Notes: generated by a model not told the origin, from the sequence alone. Positions 28,190-39,172 are shown, numbered from the stretch's first letter. The stretch is DNA of 64,000 nt from Moraxellaceae bacterium (GCA_029237815.1 JAQZBP010000002.1:142917-206916); one strand, 5' to 3'. Made by a program: numbers and translations.

Positions 28190-29443
28190 TCAGGGATAGG
28201 TCTGCTCATCGAAGAGCGGTAGCGTGGGGTCTTCTGCCTTCTTGTTATGGCGCGGCTGGGCGCGCCGCAGCGCCTCGGGCCCGGCCGCCGCCACCTCGTC
28301 GGCCCGCGCCAGCGACCCCACGCGCACGCCCAGCAGGCGCAGGCGCCGGTCCAGCGGTACACGCTTGAGGCACTGTCCAGCCAGCCGGCGGATGGTGGCG
28401 GCATCCGCCGTGAAGACGTCCGCGGTGAAATTCCGCGTCACGCTCCTGAAGTCGTCATAGCGAAGCTTGATGCCCACGGTCCGGCCCACATAGCCCTTGC
28501 GCGCCAGATCGGCTGCCACCTGCTCGCATAACCGCGTGAAGACGGCACCGAGTTCGGCCTTGTCATGAACAGCGTGCAGATCGCGGCCGAACGTGGTTTC
28601 GCGGCTCATGGACACGGGCTCGCTGGCGGTCACCACCGGGCGATCGTCGCGGCCCTGCGCGGCCGCATGCAGCCAGGCGCCATAACTGCGCCCGAAATGC
28701 TCCATGAGCCAGCCCGGATCGCGGGCGGCAAGATCGGCAATGGTCACGATGCCGTGCTGGCCGAGCTTTTCATCGGTGCGCGGCCCGATGCCGTTGATAC
28801 GCCGGCAGGGCAGCGGCCAGATCTTCGCCTCGAGGTCATCCTCGCCCACGATGGCGATGCCGTTGGGCTTGTTGAACTCGCTCGCCATCTTGGCCAGCAG
28901 CTTGTTCGGCGCGACGCCGATGGAGCAGGTGAGCCCGGTCGCGGCAAGGATCGCCGCCTGCAGGCGCCGCGCCAGGACGAGGCCGCCCTCCTCCTGCCCG
29001 CCCGGGACATCGCTGAAGTCGATATAGACCTCGTCCACGCCCCGGTTCTCCATCACCGGCGCGATGGCGAGAATCTGCTCCTTGAAGAGGCGCGAATACT
29101 TGCGGTACTCGTCGAAGTCGACCGGCAGCAGGATGGCATCGGGGCAGAGCCGCGCCGCCTTCATGATGCCCATCGCCGAGCCCACGCCGAACTGGCGCGC
29201 CGCATAGGTCGCCGTGGTGATCACGCCGCGGCCGACGTAGTCGCGAAGACGGGGAAAGGCCGCGAGCGGCAAGCGGTCCAGGGCACCGGCCGCGGCGGCC
29301 TGGAGGAGGACATCATCCTCGCGCCGGCGCCCGCCGCCGATCACGACGGGCAGGCCCTTCAACTGCGGATAGCGCAGCAGCTCGACGGAGGCATAGAAAG
29401 CGTCCATGTCGAGGTGGGCGATACGTCGCGAAGAAGCGGTCAT
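28190..29443 (-). CDS. dinB: DNA polymerase IV, Y-family
   Basis: A 417-residue error-prone polymerase for translesion synthesis. Motifs: IAHLDMDAFYASVE (first metal Asp), the fingers region TATYAARQFGVGSAMG, VDEVYIDFSD (second acidic motif), SIGVAPNKLLAKMASEFNKPNG, and the helix-hairpin-helix INGIGPRTDEKLGQHGI. A loop of about 30 residues after VVIGGGRRR is longer than in E. coli DinB, as in several beta/gammaproteobacterial versions. The C-terminus ends in PTLPLFDEQTYP, a plausible QxxLPLF-like clamp-binding peptide. I see no LexA box of the CTGT-N8-ACAG type upstream. Confidence 0.95.
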   Translation of the reverse strand: MTASSRRIAHLDMDAFYASVELLRYPQLKGLPVVIGGGRRREDDVLLQAAAAGALDRLPLAAFPRLRDYVGRGVITTATYAARQFGVGSAMGIMKAARLCPDAILLPVDFDEYRKYSRLFKEQILAIAPVMENRGVDEVYIDFSDVPGGQEEGGLVLARRLQAAILAATGLTCSIGVAPNKLLAKMASEFNKPNGIAIVGEDDLEAKIWPLPCRRINGIGPRTDEKLGQHGIVTIADLAARDPGWLMEHFGRSYGAWLHAAAQGRDDRPVVTASEPVSMSRETTFGRDLHAVHDKAELGAVFTRLCEQVAADLARKGYVGRTVGIKLRYDDFRSVTRNFTADVFTADAATIRRLAGQCLKRVPLDRRLRLLGVRVGSLARADEVAAAGPEALRRAQPRHNKKAEDPTLPLFDEQTYP

Positions 29444-29629
29444 GACACCGGAAGAGGGCCGTGGGATACCGCCATTCTAAACAGAATCGGCTGCGGCACG
29501 ACGCAGAATGCGCGTGCAGGCAGCAGGCCGTAGTCAACTCCGGTATCTGCCGCAACGACTCGCGCCACGGCGCCAGTGAGCACGTCTCAAGTGTTGCTGC
29601 CACCCTGATTGCGCTTACCCGGGGCGGAC

Positions 29630-30559
29630 TCATGCCGCCTTCACATGCTGAGGACGATGCAGCGCGCCCCTGCGTTCCGCCGATACCGTATAGGCCTGCG
29701 TGCGAAACAACAGCACGGGATCGTCGCTGGGTCCGATGCCATCGGTGATGCGCAGCGGATCAAAGACATAAGCCTCCTCCTCGCCGTCCAGTGCACGCAG
29801 CTCCAGGGTACCGACAGTGACGATCTCGCGATCCTCGGGCCAGGCGGCGGACGGATCGCTGACCGGATCGCCGGGGCGGGCGACCTGCACCTGCAGGTGC
29901 ATGCGGACAGGCCCGTTGCGCAGGCGCGCCTCCAGATCGTGCTGCAGGTAGTCGCGGCCGCGCAGGAGGGCACGCAGCCACCCGAGCCGCTTTTCCTGCT
30001 CGGGCACCCAGCGGTAGCGCACGAAACGTTCGCTGCCATAGGGCGACATCCACCGATATGCATGGATGGCGTAGTAGCGGGCGCTGGCGTAGCTGGCCGG
30101 CGGCCTGCGCAAGGCCAGCAGGTTGGCGGGCAGCGAGCGCAGGAATTCAGGGTGGCGCAGGAGGAAGGCCGTGAGACGCAACGGCATCGTGAGCCGGGGC
30201 CGCAGGGCACGTACCAGCGCAAGCACGCCCGCTGGCGTGCGCACTGGAAAACGCGGCAGCGTCGCCGCCACGATATCCGTGCGCTGGCCAGCCGGCAGGT
30301 GGAAGCTCACCGCAAGGCCGCGCACGTCCGGCAGGAAGTCCGGCAAGGCCGGGTTGCCGTTGCCGTTGGAAAAACGCGCGGTCACCTGGATCCGTCCGCC
30401 CTGCATATGAGGAGCGCGGGTCAGTCGCGCCGCCGCGGGCGCGGCGATGAACTCGCCCGTGAGAAAGCGCCCTTTCGCGTGCACCGTGCGATAACCGTCG
30501 TGGAAGCCGAACAGCTCGTTGAGCTCGTCCACCACTTGCTGGGATCGTGTCGGGCTCAT
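29630..30559 (-). CDS. Catalase-related (mini-catalase/SrpA-like) heme peroxidase
   Basis: A 309-residue protein starting at ATG 30559 with GGAGGTGG upstream. The catalase core is reduced: distal His27 in YRTVHAKGRFLTGEF, Asn region ARFSNGNGNP, and near the C-terminus FDPLRITDGIGPSDDPVLLF followed by RTQAYTVSAERR, where the Tyr is the expected heme ligand. Full catalases are about 480-700 residues; this length fits the SrpA/mini-catalase group. No signal peptide is apparent, unlike many SrpA proteins. Expected to use peroxide with organic donors. Confidence 0.9.
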   Translation of the reverse strand: MSPTRSQQVVDELNELFGFHDGYRTVHAKGRFLTGEFIAAPAAARLTRAPHMQGGRIQVTARFSNGNGNPALPDFLPDVRGLAVSFHLPAGQRTDIVAATLPRFPVRTPAGVLALVRALRPRLTMPLRLTAFLLRHPEFLRSLPANLLALRRPPASYASARYYAIHAYRWMSPYGSERFVRYRWVPEQEKRLGWLRALLRGRDYLQHDLEARLRNGPVRMHLQVQVARPGDPVSDPSAAWPEDREIVTVGTLELRALDGEEEAYVFDPLRITDGIGPSDDPVLLFRTQAYTVSAERRGALHRPQHVKAA

Positions 30560-30673
30560 CGTCCACCTCCCCTTGCCATGCACCGGGGCTCGATTCCCAC
30601 GGGCAGCGGTTGACGGCCGAAGCCGCCTTGCCACCACATCAACCCCTGGCGGGGCCGCCGCCAGCGCCTTGCT

Positions 30674-31027
30674 TCATGGCGCGAGATGCTCTTCAGGATC
30701 GGCTGCCGGCGGCAGGCCACGCCCGCGAAAAATCCCGTAGTACCACTCGTCGCTGACGAACCAGACCGGATGGCCACAGGCTGAATAGTGCCGACAGTGG
30801 CTCGTCCAGCGGTCGGCGTGTTCACGCGGCACATGCAGATAGAGCGGCTGCCGATCTGCCGCCGCCTCCGCTGCACGTGGCGTCGCGAAAATCACCTGCG
30901 GGCGCACGCCGGCAGGAATGTCGAGCACGCCGCCGTAGCCGCTCACACCTTGCTGGCGCGAAATGCTTTCGGCAAAGCCGTGGGGCGGCAGGCTCATCAG
31001 TAGCAGAAACCATGCGCGACGTTTCAC
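30674..31027 (-). CDS. Small secreted Cys-pair protein, copy 1 of 3
   Basis: A 117-residue protein with a signal peptide (MKRRAWFLLLMSLPPHGFA). The start appears to be GTG 31027 with GAGGG upstream; no in-frame ATG precedes the leader. The mature domain shares a framework with the next two genes: a Gly-rich segment before DIPAGVRPQVIF, then PLYLHVPREHADRW, CRHYSACGHPVWFVSDEWYYG. Two conserved Cys probably form a disulfide. The family is found in other proteobacteria as unnamed proteins. The role is unknown; export to periplasm or surface is likely. This is the most divergent of the three. Confidence 0.78.
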   Translation of the reverse strand: MKRRAWFLLLMSLPPHGFAESISRQQGVSGYGGVLDIPAGVRPQVIFATPRAAEAAADRQPLYLHVPREHADRWTSHCRHYSACGHPVWFVSDEWYYGIFRGRGLPPAADPEEHLAP

Positions 31028-31082
31028 ACGGAACCCTCGTCGGTAGCAGCGCTGCGGATGGCGCCCAGGCCAACGCGTTCAT

Positions 31083-31475
31083 TCAGAACTCCACGCCGCG
31101 ATGCTGCAGCGGATTGCGCTGACGGGAGATGGCGCGGCGGCGGAGTTCCTCCTCGTGCTCGGGAACATAGACGCTCTGGTACCACTTGTCCGTCACGAAA
31201 TAGACCGGATGACTGCAGGCTTTGTAGAGATGGCAGTAGCGCGCCCACCTGACCCGGTGCGCCTGGGGAACATACAGGTAGAGTGCGCGCGCCAGTGCCT
31301 CCACGGACATGAGCCGGATGATGACGGGATGCTGCGAGACCAGTTGTGGTCGCGGGAAACTACGGACATCGATGGCGCCGTGGCCACCGGGCTTTCCCAC
31401 CGGGACAGGTAATTCCCCGTCGGCAGGAATGGTTACGACAGCGGCCAGCGCCGCCACCCAAACGAATCGCTTCAT
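31083..31475 (-). CDS. Small secreted Cys-pair protein, copy 2 of 3
   Basis: A 130-residue paralogue starting at ATG 31475 (AGGGAG 7 nt upstream), with signal peptide FVWVAALAAVVTIPADG. Shared features: GKPGGHGAIDVRSFPRPQLV, an ALYLYVPQAHRVRW segment, then CHLYKACSHPVYFVTDKWYQSVYVP. The C-terminus is basic. It lies 55 bp upstream of copy 1 in the same direction, so the pair may be co-transcribed. Function unknown. Confidence 0.8.
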   Translation of the reverse strand: MKRFVWVAALAAVVTIPADGELPVPVGKPGGHGAIDVRSFPRPQLVSQHPVIIRLMSVEALARALYLYVPQAHRVRWARYCHLYKACSHPVYFVTDKWYQSVYVPEHEEELRRRAISRQRNPLQHRGVEF

Positions 31476-31724
31476 CACCACACTCCCTTGCTGTGCTGGC
31501 GGAATCAGGCTGGGTGTTCTCTTTTAACGTCTAGCTGTCTTTCTCCTGATTGACAAGAAATTAAATTCATCAGTGCGCCATGGCTTCTGCACTTAAAGAA
31601 ATAAACCATGACGCATTCGCGTTCCGGAAACGCAGCGCAAAGGCGCATTTATCACTTTCGCCTTTTCCACGGCGCCGTGGACCAATCGATCACCGCTGCC
31701 CTCACCACGCCAAATATCAAACCC

Positions 31725-31756
31725 ATAAAAAAACCCGCGAGAGACCGCGGGTTTTC
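31725..31756 (-). terminator. Terminator after copy 3 of the secreted protein family
   Basis: AAAAAAACCCGCG, loop AGAGAC, CGCGGGTTTTC. It lies 18 bp beyond the minus-strand stop at 31775. It works best for a plus-strand transcript but has A/T runs on both sides. The A/T-rich stretch 31500-31720 upstream of copy 2 holds no gene and probably carries the promoter of copies 2 and 1. Confidence 0.7.
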
Positions 31757-31774
31757 TGACGCCTGATCAGCGTG

Positions 31775-32182
31775 TCAATCACGATTTCCCTTTCCGTGAC
31801 CCTTGCCATTGCCATTTCCCTTGCCACCGGACCTGGCGTGCTTGCCGCCATGCTTTTCGCGATACTTCGGCACATAGGTGCCCTCGTACCATTCCTCTCT
31901 GACAAAGTGCACGGGACGGCCACAGGCATTGTAAGAGTGGCAATACTTCGACCACTTCTTCGCATGTCCCGGGGGCACATGCATGTACACAGGCCGACCC
32001 ACGACAACCGCCGGCTGCACAATGATCGGCTCGACGTTGACCACCTGGGGACGCGGATAATTGCTGATATCAATGGTGCCGTAGAACCCGGGCTGGCCGA
32101 CCGTGAGCGACACGCCCACATCCGCAGCAAGCACCGGAATGGCCGACAAGGCGAGCGCGGAGGCAAAAATAATGCGTTTCAT
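31775..32182 (-). CDS. Small secreted Cys-pair protein, copy 3 of 3
   Basis: A 135-residue paralogue starting at ATG 32182 with AGGAG upstream, signal peptide MKRIIFASALALSAIPVLAA. Core: GQPGFYGTIDISNYPRPQVV, a PVYMHVPPGHAKKW segment, then CHSYNACGRPVHFVREEWYEGTYVP. The tail is a Gly/Lys/Asn/His low-complexity stretch (GKGNGNGKGHGKGN). It is the copy closest to the wider family as I remember it. It is separated from copies 1-2 by a terminator-like hairpin and an A/T-rich gap, so it is probably transcribed alone. Confidence 0.85.
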   Translation of the reverse strand: MKRIIFASALALSAIPVLAADVGVSLTVGQPGFYGTIDISNYPRPQVVNVEPIIVQPAVVVGRPVYMHVPPGHAKKWSKYCHSYNACGRPVHFVREEWYEGTYVPKYREKHGGKHARSGGKGNGNGKGHGKGNRD

Positions 32183-33326
32183 GGTTATTCTCCTGTTCGG
32201 TACTGACTGGGTTAACGCGCCTGGCGCCATACGGATGACAGGCAGGACAACAGCATTTCTGCGCCGCCCTTCGTTCATGCAGGTGATGCTGCCGCTCCAC
32301 GTGCCGGCGGAGCGAGACGGCGTTCACAAATTCAGAAAATGCGGGGTGGCGCATCTGCCTTCATGCATCTCGGCCAATTGCCAGAAGGCGGAATAACGTC
32401 TGCAAGTGCCAATGTGATCAGCGCGCTCCTCGTGGCACGAGCAAATCCCGGCACCTGCCGGCGAGACGATCCCCCCGCCGTAGCAGCAGCGCCGGATAGC
32501 CGCCAGGCGATGGAGCCGGTCGCTGCTGTAACTGCCACTTCTGCAGAACGCGCCAGCCACCATGGCCGCCCACGGCAGATGGCGCCCCTTCGCGGCTGCC
32601 GCCGTCCGGCCATGCCGGCCGGCACGCGCCCTCAGGGGAGCGCCGTTGCGCTGGAGTTCGTTCGACAAGCAGCGATCGCGCCAGTGCCCGTCGGGTGTCC
32701 CACTGCGCGGCACGGATCAGCGCATGCAGGCACAGCGATGCCTCCGCGCCGAGCACGCCGGCCTTCCCGGCGCGCCGCTGCGGCAACGGACGCAGACGCG
32801 GCATCCGCCCATCGCGTCGCTCCGCAATGTGCGGCCGCTCAGCCGGAACAGCCGCAGCGCAAGCTCCGCCGAGCGAAAATTGCAACGTCGCCACCACTGG
32901 CAGCCACTGCCGTGCGGACAAGCCCCCGCCTCGCAGGCGCTGTGGCAGCGACAGCGGAACCGGAAGCGCGACCGATATGCTCAGCAGTGGCATCCCCTGC
33001 GGCACACAATGGCGCTGCAGCATCGCCTGCAGACCCTCTCTGATCGATTGCAGTGCAGAATCCATGCTCATTCCCTTGCGTGATTCTTCCCGGTTCGCCA
33101 GCGGCGTTTTTTGACGCGCGTACTATGCAGCAGCTGATCGATCGAACAAATGGGAGACAAACGCTTTTCACACTTCACGCACGAAGTCAAAACTCTTCGT
33201 TACGTCGCCGCCGGCATACCGCTTCATTCACTGCTTCAATTTGAAGCAGGACCATTCCGGACGCCTGGATTTCCGGCGACTGTCCGGATCCCGGAGTCCG
33301 CCACTACGACAGAGGCATCACACTGC
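32183..33326. other. Stretch of about 1.1 kb without a convincing gene
   Basis: Overlapping frames occupy both strands (for example 32339-33043 plus and 32418-33071 minus), but their compositions are Arg/Ala-rich and lack motifs. The minus frame begins plausibly (MSMDSALQSIREGLQAMLQ...GMPLLSISVALPVPL) before turning into low-quality sequence; the neighbouring minus frame then continues with SAELALRLFRLSGRTLRS. This could be a decayed gene with frameshifts or chance. The promoter of the AsmA-like gene should lie in the last 200-300 bp. Confidence 0.4.
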
Positions 33327-35435
33327 ATGCTCCGCAAGCTGTCGCCTCCCCTACGGCCCTTGCTCTTCGGCCTCGGCATCCTCCTGCTCCTGCTGGTGGT
33401 TTGCGAGGGCATCGGCTGGCCCTTCCTGCGCGCCCCGCTGGAGCAGCAGATCAGCGCGCGCCTCAACCGCGAAGTGAAGCTGGAGGGCACATTCCGGCTG
33501 CACCTGCTTGGCGCCATCCGGATAGAGGTGCAGGAACTCAAGATTGCCGGGCCGGACTGGGACATCAGGGCGTCAAGGCAACCCTACTTCATCCGCGCGC
33601 AGGACGCCCGACTGGTTCTGCCGTATCGCTCCCTCCTTGGCAGAGCCTCTGCGGCGACGACGGACCAGCCGCTGCTCGTTCGCAGGCTTGAAGTCGGCGC
33701 CATTTCGGCCCGCCTTGTCCGCACCGAAGACGGGCGCAGCAACTGGCGCTTCGACCTGCCCGAGCGCGACGCGGATGCACCGCAGCAGCGATCCGTCGCG
33801 CCCGAGTTCGAACACTTCATCGTGCGGCAGGGCCACCTCGACCTGGCGGACGCGAAGGCCGCGCTCCGGCTTGCCGCGCAGGTCCGCACCGAAGAAGGCA
33901 CGGCCGGGAGGAACGCCGGCCTGCGCGTCTCCGCCGAAGGCCGCTACCGCGACCTCCCCTTCACCGCCACGGCGCAATCGTCCGGCCTGCTGCCGCTGGT
34001 GGCGCCGCGCGGCAGCACCGGGCCGGTCGCGCTCCGCTTCGCTGCCCGCCTGACCGACCCGCGCCGCAGTGACAGCATCCTCCGCTTTGATGGCACGGCG
34101 CTCGACCTGCTGCGCTTCGAAGGACTGCAGGGGAAGTTCCACCTCAGTGGTCCATCGCTCGCGGCCGTGGGCGAACCGCTCGGCGTGACGCTGCCCACGA
34201 CCGCGCCGTTCACCATGCGTGGACAGGTCGGCAAGCAAGGAACGGTATGGCAGGTCGATGTCGCGACGTTCGACGTGGCGCGAACGCAACTCGAAGGTCG
34301 CTTCCGATACGACCGCAGCCTCGCGCCTCCGCGACTCACCGGCCAGCTGCGCGGGCGCCAGCTCGTGCTGGAGGACCTGGCACCGGCCGTGGGGGCGTCA
34401 CCTGCGGTGGCCAGCAGCAGCCGCGACGCGCCCGACAAGCCAGCCGCCGCCAGGGTGCTGCCGGAACGCGAGTTCGACATTCCGTCGCTGCATCGCATGG
34501 ATGCCGTGGTGGACATCCGCCTGGCGCGCGTCGACCTCGGCAGCGAGCGCCTGAAGCCACTGGAGCCGCTGGAAGGACGGTTGACCCTGGAGCGCGGCGT
34601 GCTCCGGCTGGACCGCCTGCTGGCCCGCACCGCCGATGGCGAACTGCAGGGCAGCATCGAGCTGGACGGCCGCCCGGACGTACCGCAGTGGCGCACCGAC
34701 CTGCGCTGGTCCGGCATCCGCCTGGCGCAGTGGCTGACGGCACGCAACCGCTTCGCCGACGCGGCGGAGCGGACGCCCGTGGGTCAATCCGGCAAAACCG
34801 TGGCGCCGCCTTTCATCACCGGGGAGCTGGCGGGTCAGGCCCGGTTGAGCGGCAAGGGCCGGTCGACCGCACGCATGCTGGCCACTGCGGACGGCAGCCT
34901 GCAGCTCTGGGTACGCAAGGGCGAGCTGTCGCAGCTGCTGGTCGAGGCGGTGGGCCTGGACGTGGCCCAGGGGCTGGGGTTGATCATTTCGGGCGACAGG
35001 AACATTCCCATGCATTGCGCGGCGCTCAGCATGAAAGCGCGCGACGGAATGCTGGCCACCGAGGCCGGCATTATCGACACGCCCGACTCCATGATCCTGG
35101 TGCGCGGCACCGTATCGCTGTCGGAGGAGCGGCTGGACCTCACGCTCGAAGCCCGTCCGCATGACCGCAGCCCGCTCAGCGTACGCGCGCCCATCCTGGT
35201 GCGTGGCCGCCTTGCGGATCCCGAGGTACGCCCCGATCCGGCCAAGGTCGGCGCCAAGGCTGCGCTTGCCACCTTGCTGGGTGCGCTGGCGGCGCCGTTT
35301 GCCGCCCTCCTGCCCCTGGTCGACCCGGGTGCCGGAACAGCCGGTCAAGGCTGCGCGCAAACGCTGGCCCGGCTGCAAAAGAACCCGGATACCCCGGCCG
35401 CCATGAAGCGGGCTGTCGGCGGCCAGCGGAAATGA
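33327..35435 (+). CDS. AsmA-family protein
   Basis: A 702-residue inner-membrane-anchored protein. The start is ATG 33327, directly before a basic N-terminus and one transmembrane helix (LLFGLGILLLLLVVCEGIGW). Then follows the AsmA pattern: LEQQISARLNREVKLEGTFRLHL, repeated strands of the type LRLDG..LDLLRFEG, and the conserved C-terminal region (GNLEL-like GSLQLWVRKGELSQLLVEAVGLDVAQGL, then GIIDTPDSMILVRGTVSLSEERLDL). AsmA-like proteins are large beta-rich periplasmic proteins implicated in outer-membrane assembly or lipid transport. It is a lone gene, 64 bp from the convergent yjbQ-like gene. Confidence 0.9.
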   Translation: MLRKLSPPLRPLLFGLGILLLLLVVCEGIGWPFLRAPLEQQISARLNREVKLEGTFRLHLLGAIRIEVQELKIAGPDWDIRASRQPYFIRAQDARLVLPYRSLLGRASAATTDQPLLVRRLEVGAISARLVRTEDGRSNWRFDLPERDADAPQQRSVAPEFEHFIVRQGHLDLADAKAALRLAAQVRTEEGTAGRNAGLRVSAEGRYRDLPFTATAQSSGLLPLVAPRGSTGPVALRFAARLTDPRRSDSILRFDGTALDLLRFEGLQGKFHLSGPSLAAVGEPLGVTLPTTAPFTMRGQVGKQGTVWQVDVATFDVARTQLEGRFRYDRSLAPPRLTGQLRGRQLVLEDLAPAVGASPAVASSSRDAPDKPAAARVLPEREFDIPSLHRMDAVVDIRLARVDLGSERLKPLEPLEGRLTLERGVLRLDRLLARTADGELQGSIELDGRPDVPQWRTDLRWSGIRLAQWLTARNRFADAAERTPVGQSGKTVAPPFITGELAGQARLSGKGRSTARMLATADGSLQLWVRKGELSQLLVEAVGLDVAQGLGLIISGDRNIPMHCAALSMKARDGMLATEAGIIDTPDSMILVRGTVSLSEERLDLTLEARPHDRSPLSVRAPILVRGRLADPEVRPDPAKVGAKAALATLLGALAAPFAALLPLVDPGAGTAGQGCAQTLARLQKNPDTPAAMKRAVGGQRK

Positions 35436-35497
35436 CCTCGACGCCGGTTCCAGGGCCTTGTGCCCGCGACGGTCTTCTTGCGACAGGGAGACCGGCC

Positions 35498-35914
35498 CTA
35501 CTCGCCCTGCAGCGTCGCGACGACGCGCCGGTTGCCTCCCTGCACGCGAAATTCGCACAGCCAGATTCCCTGCCAGGTGCCCAGCAGCAGGCGGCCATCA
35601 CGGACGGGAAGCTGCAGGCTGGAACCGAGCAGCGAGGCCTTGATATGCGCGGGCATGTCATCCGGCCCTTCAAGCGTGTGCCGGAAGCCGGGGTCGCCGT
35701 CAGGCACGGCGCGGTCCAGCCAGCGTTGCAGGTCGCCGCGCACGTCGGGGTCGGCATTCTCGTTGAGCGTCAGCGCCGCCGAGGTGTGCTGCAGGAAGAG
35801 ATGCAGCAGGCCCACCCGAACCCCGGACAGGGGGACGGCCGCCACGAGCTCGCCTGTGACGAGGTGCATGCCGCGTGGTCGCGCCGCGAGCGTGAGGGTG
35901 TCCTGCCACCACAT
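35498..35914 (-). CDS. YjbQ family protein (UPF0047)
   Basis: A 138-residue protein starting at ATG 35914 (MWWQDTLTL), the normal length for the family. Conserved parts: [61 protein letters not shown], and [13 protein letters not shown]. The conserved His residues in LQHTSA and DMPAHIK belong to the predicted active site. E. coli YjbQ has reported thiamine-phosphate-synthase side activity; the native role is uncertain. GGAG lies upstream. Confidence 0.93.
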   Translation of the reverse strand: MWWQDTLTLAARPRGMHLVTGELVAAVPLSGVRVGLLHLFLQHTSAALTLNENADPDVRGDLQRWLDRAVPDGDPGFRHTLEGPDDMPAHIKASLLGSSLQLPVRDGRLLLGTWQGIWLCEFRVQGGNRRVVATLQGE

Positions 35915-36131
35915 GGCCCGGCTCCAGCAAATACGAAGATGCGGAGCATAGCGGACGGGTGGCGCCGGGCCATGCCCGGGCCGCCATTCATCCCGCCAAT
36001 CGGGTCGTCCATCGGCCGCGCCGGCGCCCCGGCCGCGGTTGGACATTTACCGGTCAATTGTCCGGCAATCCATATCGACGCCAGCCGGACGGATGCTAGA
36101 TTCCAGGCATTCCCGCCATCACGAGGCCGCC

Positions 36132-37640
36132 ATGCAGCTGAAGAAAAAGATCAGTGAACTCGAACGGGCACGGGACAACGCGACAAGCTACACGGAGTGG
36201 GAACAGCTGGGCATGGAGCTCGACGCGCTGACCGGGCTCGATCTCTGGAAACTGGACAACACCTCCCCGGACTACAACTACGAACTCATCCACGAGCGCC
36301 TCGTCTCGCTGCGCACACTGCAGCAGCAGAACAAGACCCGCGAACTGATGCGCTCCTTGCGCGAGGGCCTGCACCACGACCTCGGCAACATGGGTAACCC
36401 GGCGCTGTACTGCCGCGCCTATGTCGGCACCAAGCGTCTGATCGAGGACTACGTCGACCAGGTCTGCGACGCGCTGAACTACGTCTGCGCACAACCGGCC
36501 AGCGTCATCCCCTACGACGAAAAAATGCGCTTCTTCGAGAACACGTCGCGCAGCTTCGGCCAGCCTTCGCTCATGCTCTCCGGCGGCGCCACGCTGGGCC
36601 TCTTCCATATCGGCGTCTGCAAGGCGCTGCAGGAGCACAACCTGCTACCCAAGGTGATCTCCGGCTCCAGCGCCGGCGCCATCATGGCCGCCATGGTGGG
36701 CTCGCACACCGACGACGAGCTCGAGGCCATGTACGACGGCGACGGCTGGTACAGCGACGCCTGGCGCTGGAAGAGCCCGATCCGCGGCTTCCTCGGCGAA
36801 GGTTTCGCCGACCAGAAACAGCTCGAGACCTTCCTGCGCCGCAACATCGGCGAATACAGCTTCGAAGAGGCCTACGCGCGCACCGGCCGCCACGTGAACA
36901 TCACCGTGTCGCCGGTGCACGAGCACCAGAAATCGCGCCTGATGAACGAGCTGACCTCGCCCTACCTGCTGCTCTGGAGCGCAGTGCTCGCCTCCTGCGC
37001 CGTGCCCATCCTGTTCCCGGCCGTGACGCTCACCACCAAGAACGAGGACGGCGACTACCTGCCCTACATGCCGCGCGAGCGCTGGGTGGACGGCTCGGTC
37101 AAGAGCGACCTGCCGCGCGAGCGCCTGATGCACCTGTACAACGTGAACTATTTCATCGCCGTTCAGGTCAACCCTCACATCGTGCCCTTCCTGGAAAGCG
37201 ACCGTCGCCGGCTGGAGCGCCGCTTCATGTCCTGGCCCAAGCGTGCCGTGCGCGAGGAGCTGAAATTCCATGGCGCCGGCGTCATGAACTTCCTGCGCAC
37301 CCAGGTCAAGCACGAGGCCACGCGGCAGCTGCTGGGCCATGCCTACACCGTCCTGGCCCAGCGCTACTATGGCGACGTCACCATCGCGCCGCCGCGCTAC
37401 ACGCTGGACCATTTCCGCCATGTGCTGTCGGAACCCGACCGCGAACGCTGGCACTGGTTCCGCCTCCAGGGCGAGCGCGCGACCTGGCCGAAGATCGCCA
37501 TGATCCGCACGCATACCCGCATCAGCGAAACCCTGACCGACAACATCCAGCTCCTGATCCGGCAACGCGCGCGGCGCCGTGACGACCAGCTGCGCGTCGT
37601 GGGCAAGTCCGCGCCGGCACGCCCCACCGGTACGGAGTGA
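36132..37640 (+). CDS. Patatin-like phospholipase / triacylglycerol lipase with DUF3336
   Basis: A 502-residue lipase. An N-terminal DUF3336 region (about 1-150: ERARDNATSYTEWEQLGMELDAL, LDLWKLDNTSPDYNY) precedes a patatin domain with oxyanion loop LSGGATLG, nucleophile elbow GSSAG (GxSxG, about 194-198) and the Asp of the dyad in WVDGSVKSDLP. This domain pair is the same as in eukaryotic TAG lipases of the SDP1/Tgl3 type. A function in neutral-lipid or phospholipid breakdown is therefore likely. The protein has no signal peptide. A terminator follows. Confidence 0.92.
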   Translation: MQLKKKISELERARDNATSYTEWEQLGMELDALTGLDLWKLDNTSPDYNYELIHERLVSLRTLQQQNKTRELMRSLREGLHHDLGNMGNPALYCRAYVGTKRLIEDYVDQVCDALNYVCAQPASVIPYDEKMRFFENTSRSFGQPSLMLSGGATLGLFHIGVCKALQEHNLLPKVISGSSAGAIMAAMVGSHTDDELEAMYDGDGWYSDAWRWKSPIRGFLGEGFADQKQLETFLRRNIGEYSFEEAYARTGRHVNITVSPVHEHQKSRLMNELTSPYLLLWSAVLASCAVPILFPAVTLTTKNEDGDYLPYMPRERWVDGSVKSDLPRERLMHLYNVNYFIAVQVNPHIVPFLESDRRRLERRFMSWPKRAVREELKFHGAGVMNFLRTQVKHEATRQLLGHAYTVLAQRYYGDVTIAPPRYTLDHFRHVLSEPDRERWHWFRLQGERATWPKIAMIRTHTRISETLTDNIQLLIRQRARRRDDQLRVVGKSAPARPTGTE

Positions 37641-37657
37641 GGCTCCGGCTCAAACTG

Positions 37658-37685
37658 AAAAAAGCGCCCCTGCGGCGCTTTTTTC
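37658..37685 (+). terminator. Rho-independent terminator after the patatin-like gene
   Basis: AAAAAAGCGCC, loop CCTGC, GGCGCTTTTTTC, starting 18 bp after the stop codon. The A-tract on the other side makes it bidirectional in principle. Confidence 0.88.
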
Positions 37686-37828
37686 TTGTCCGCCTTCCGC
37701 TCGCACCACGGCAGGCGCCAGCCGGCAGGCAGGCGGCACGACGCCATCGACAGCCGGCGGGCCATCGCTATAGTGGGGCCCATCGCGGGCCGCAAGCGCC
37801 CTGCCCCGGCGTACGAAATGGAGATCCC

Positions 37829-39172
<1,344 letters not shown>

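Noticed and set aside
29444..29500. A LexA box upstream of dinB
   Set aside because: No CTGT-N8-ACAG site could be found by eye near the start.
32339..33043. Plus-strand frame of 234 codons in the gene-poor stretch
   Set aside because: Composition is Ala/Arg/Pro-dominated, it lacks a ribosome site and motifs, and it overlaps an equally long minus-strand frame.
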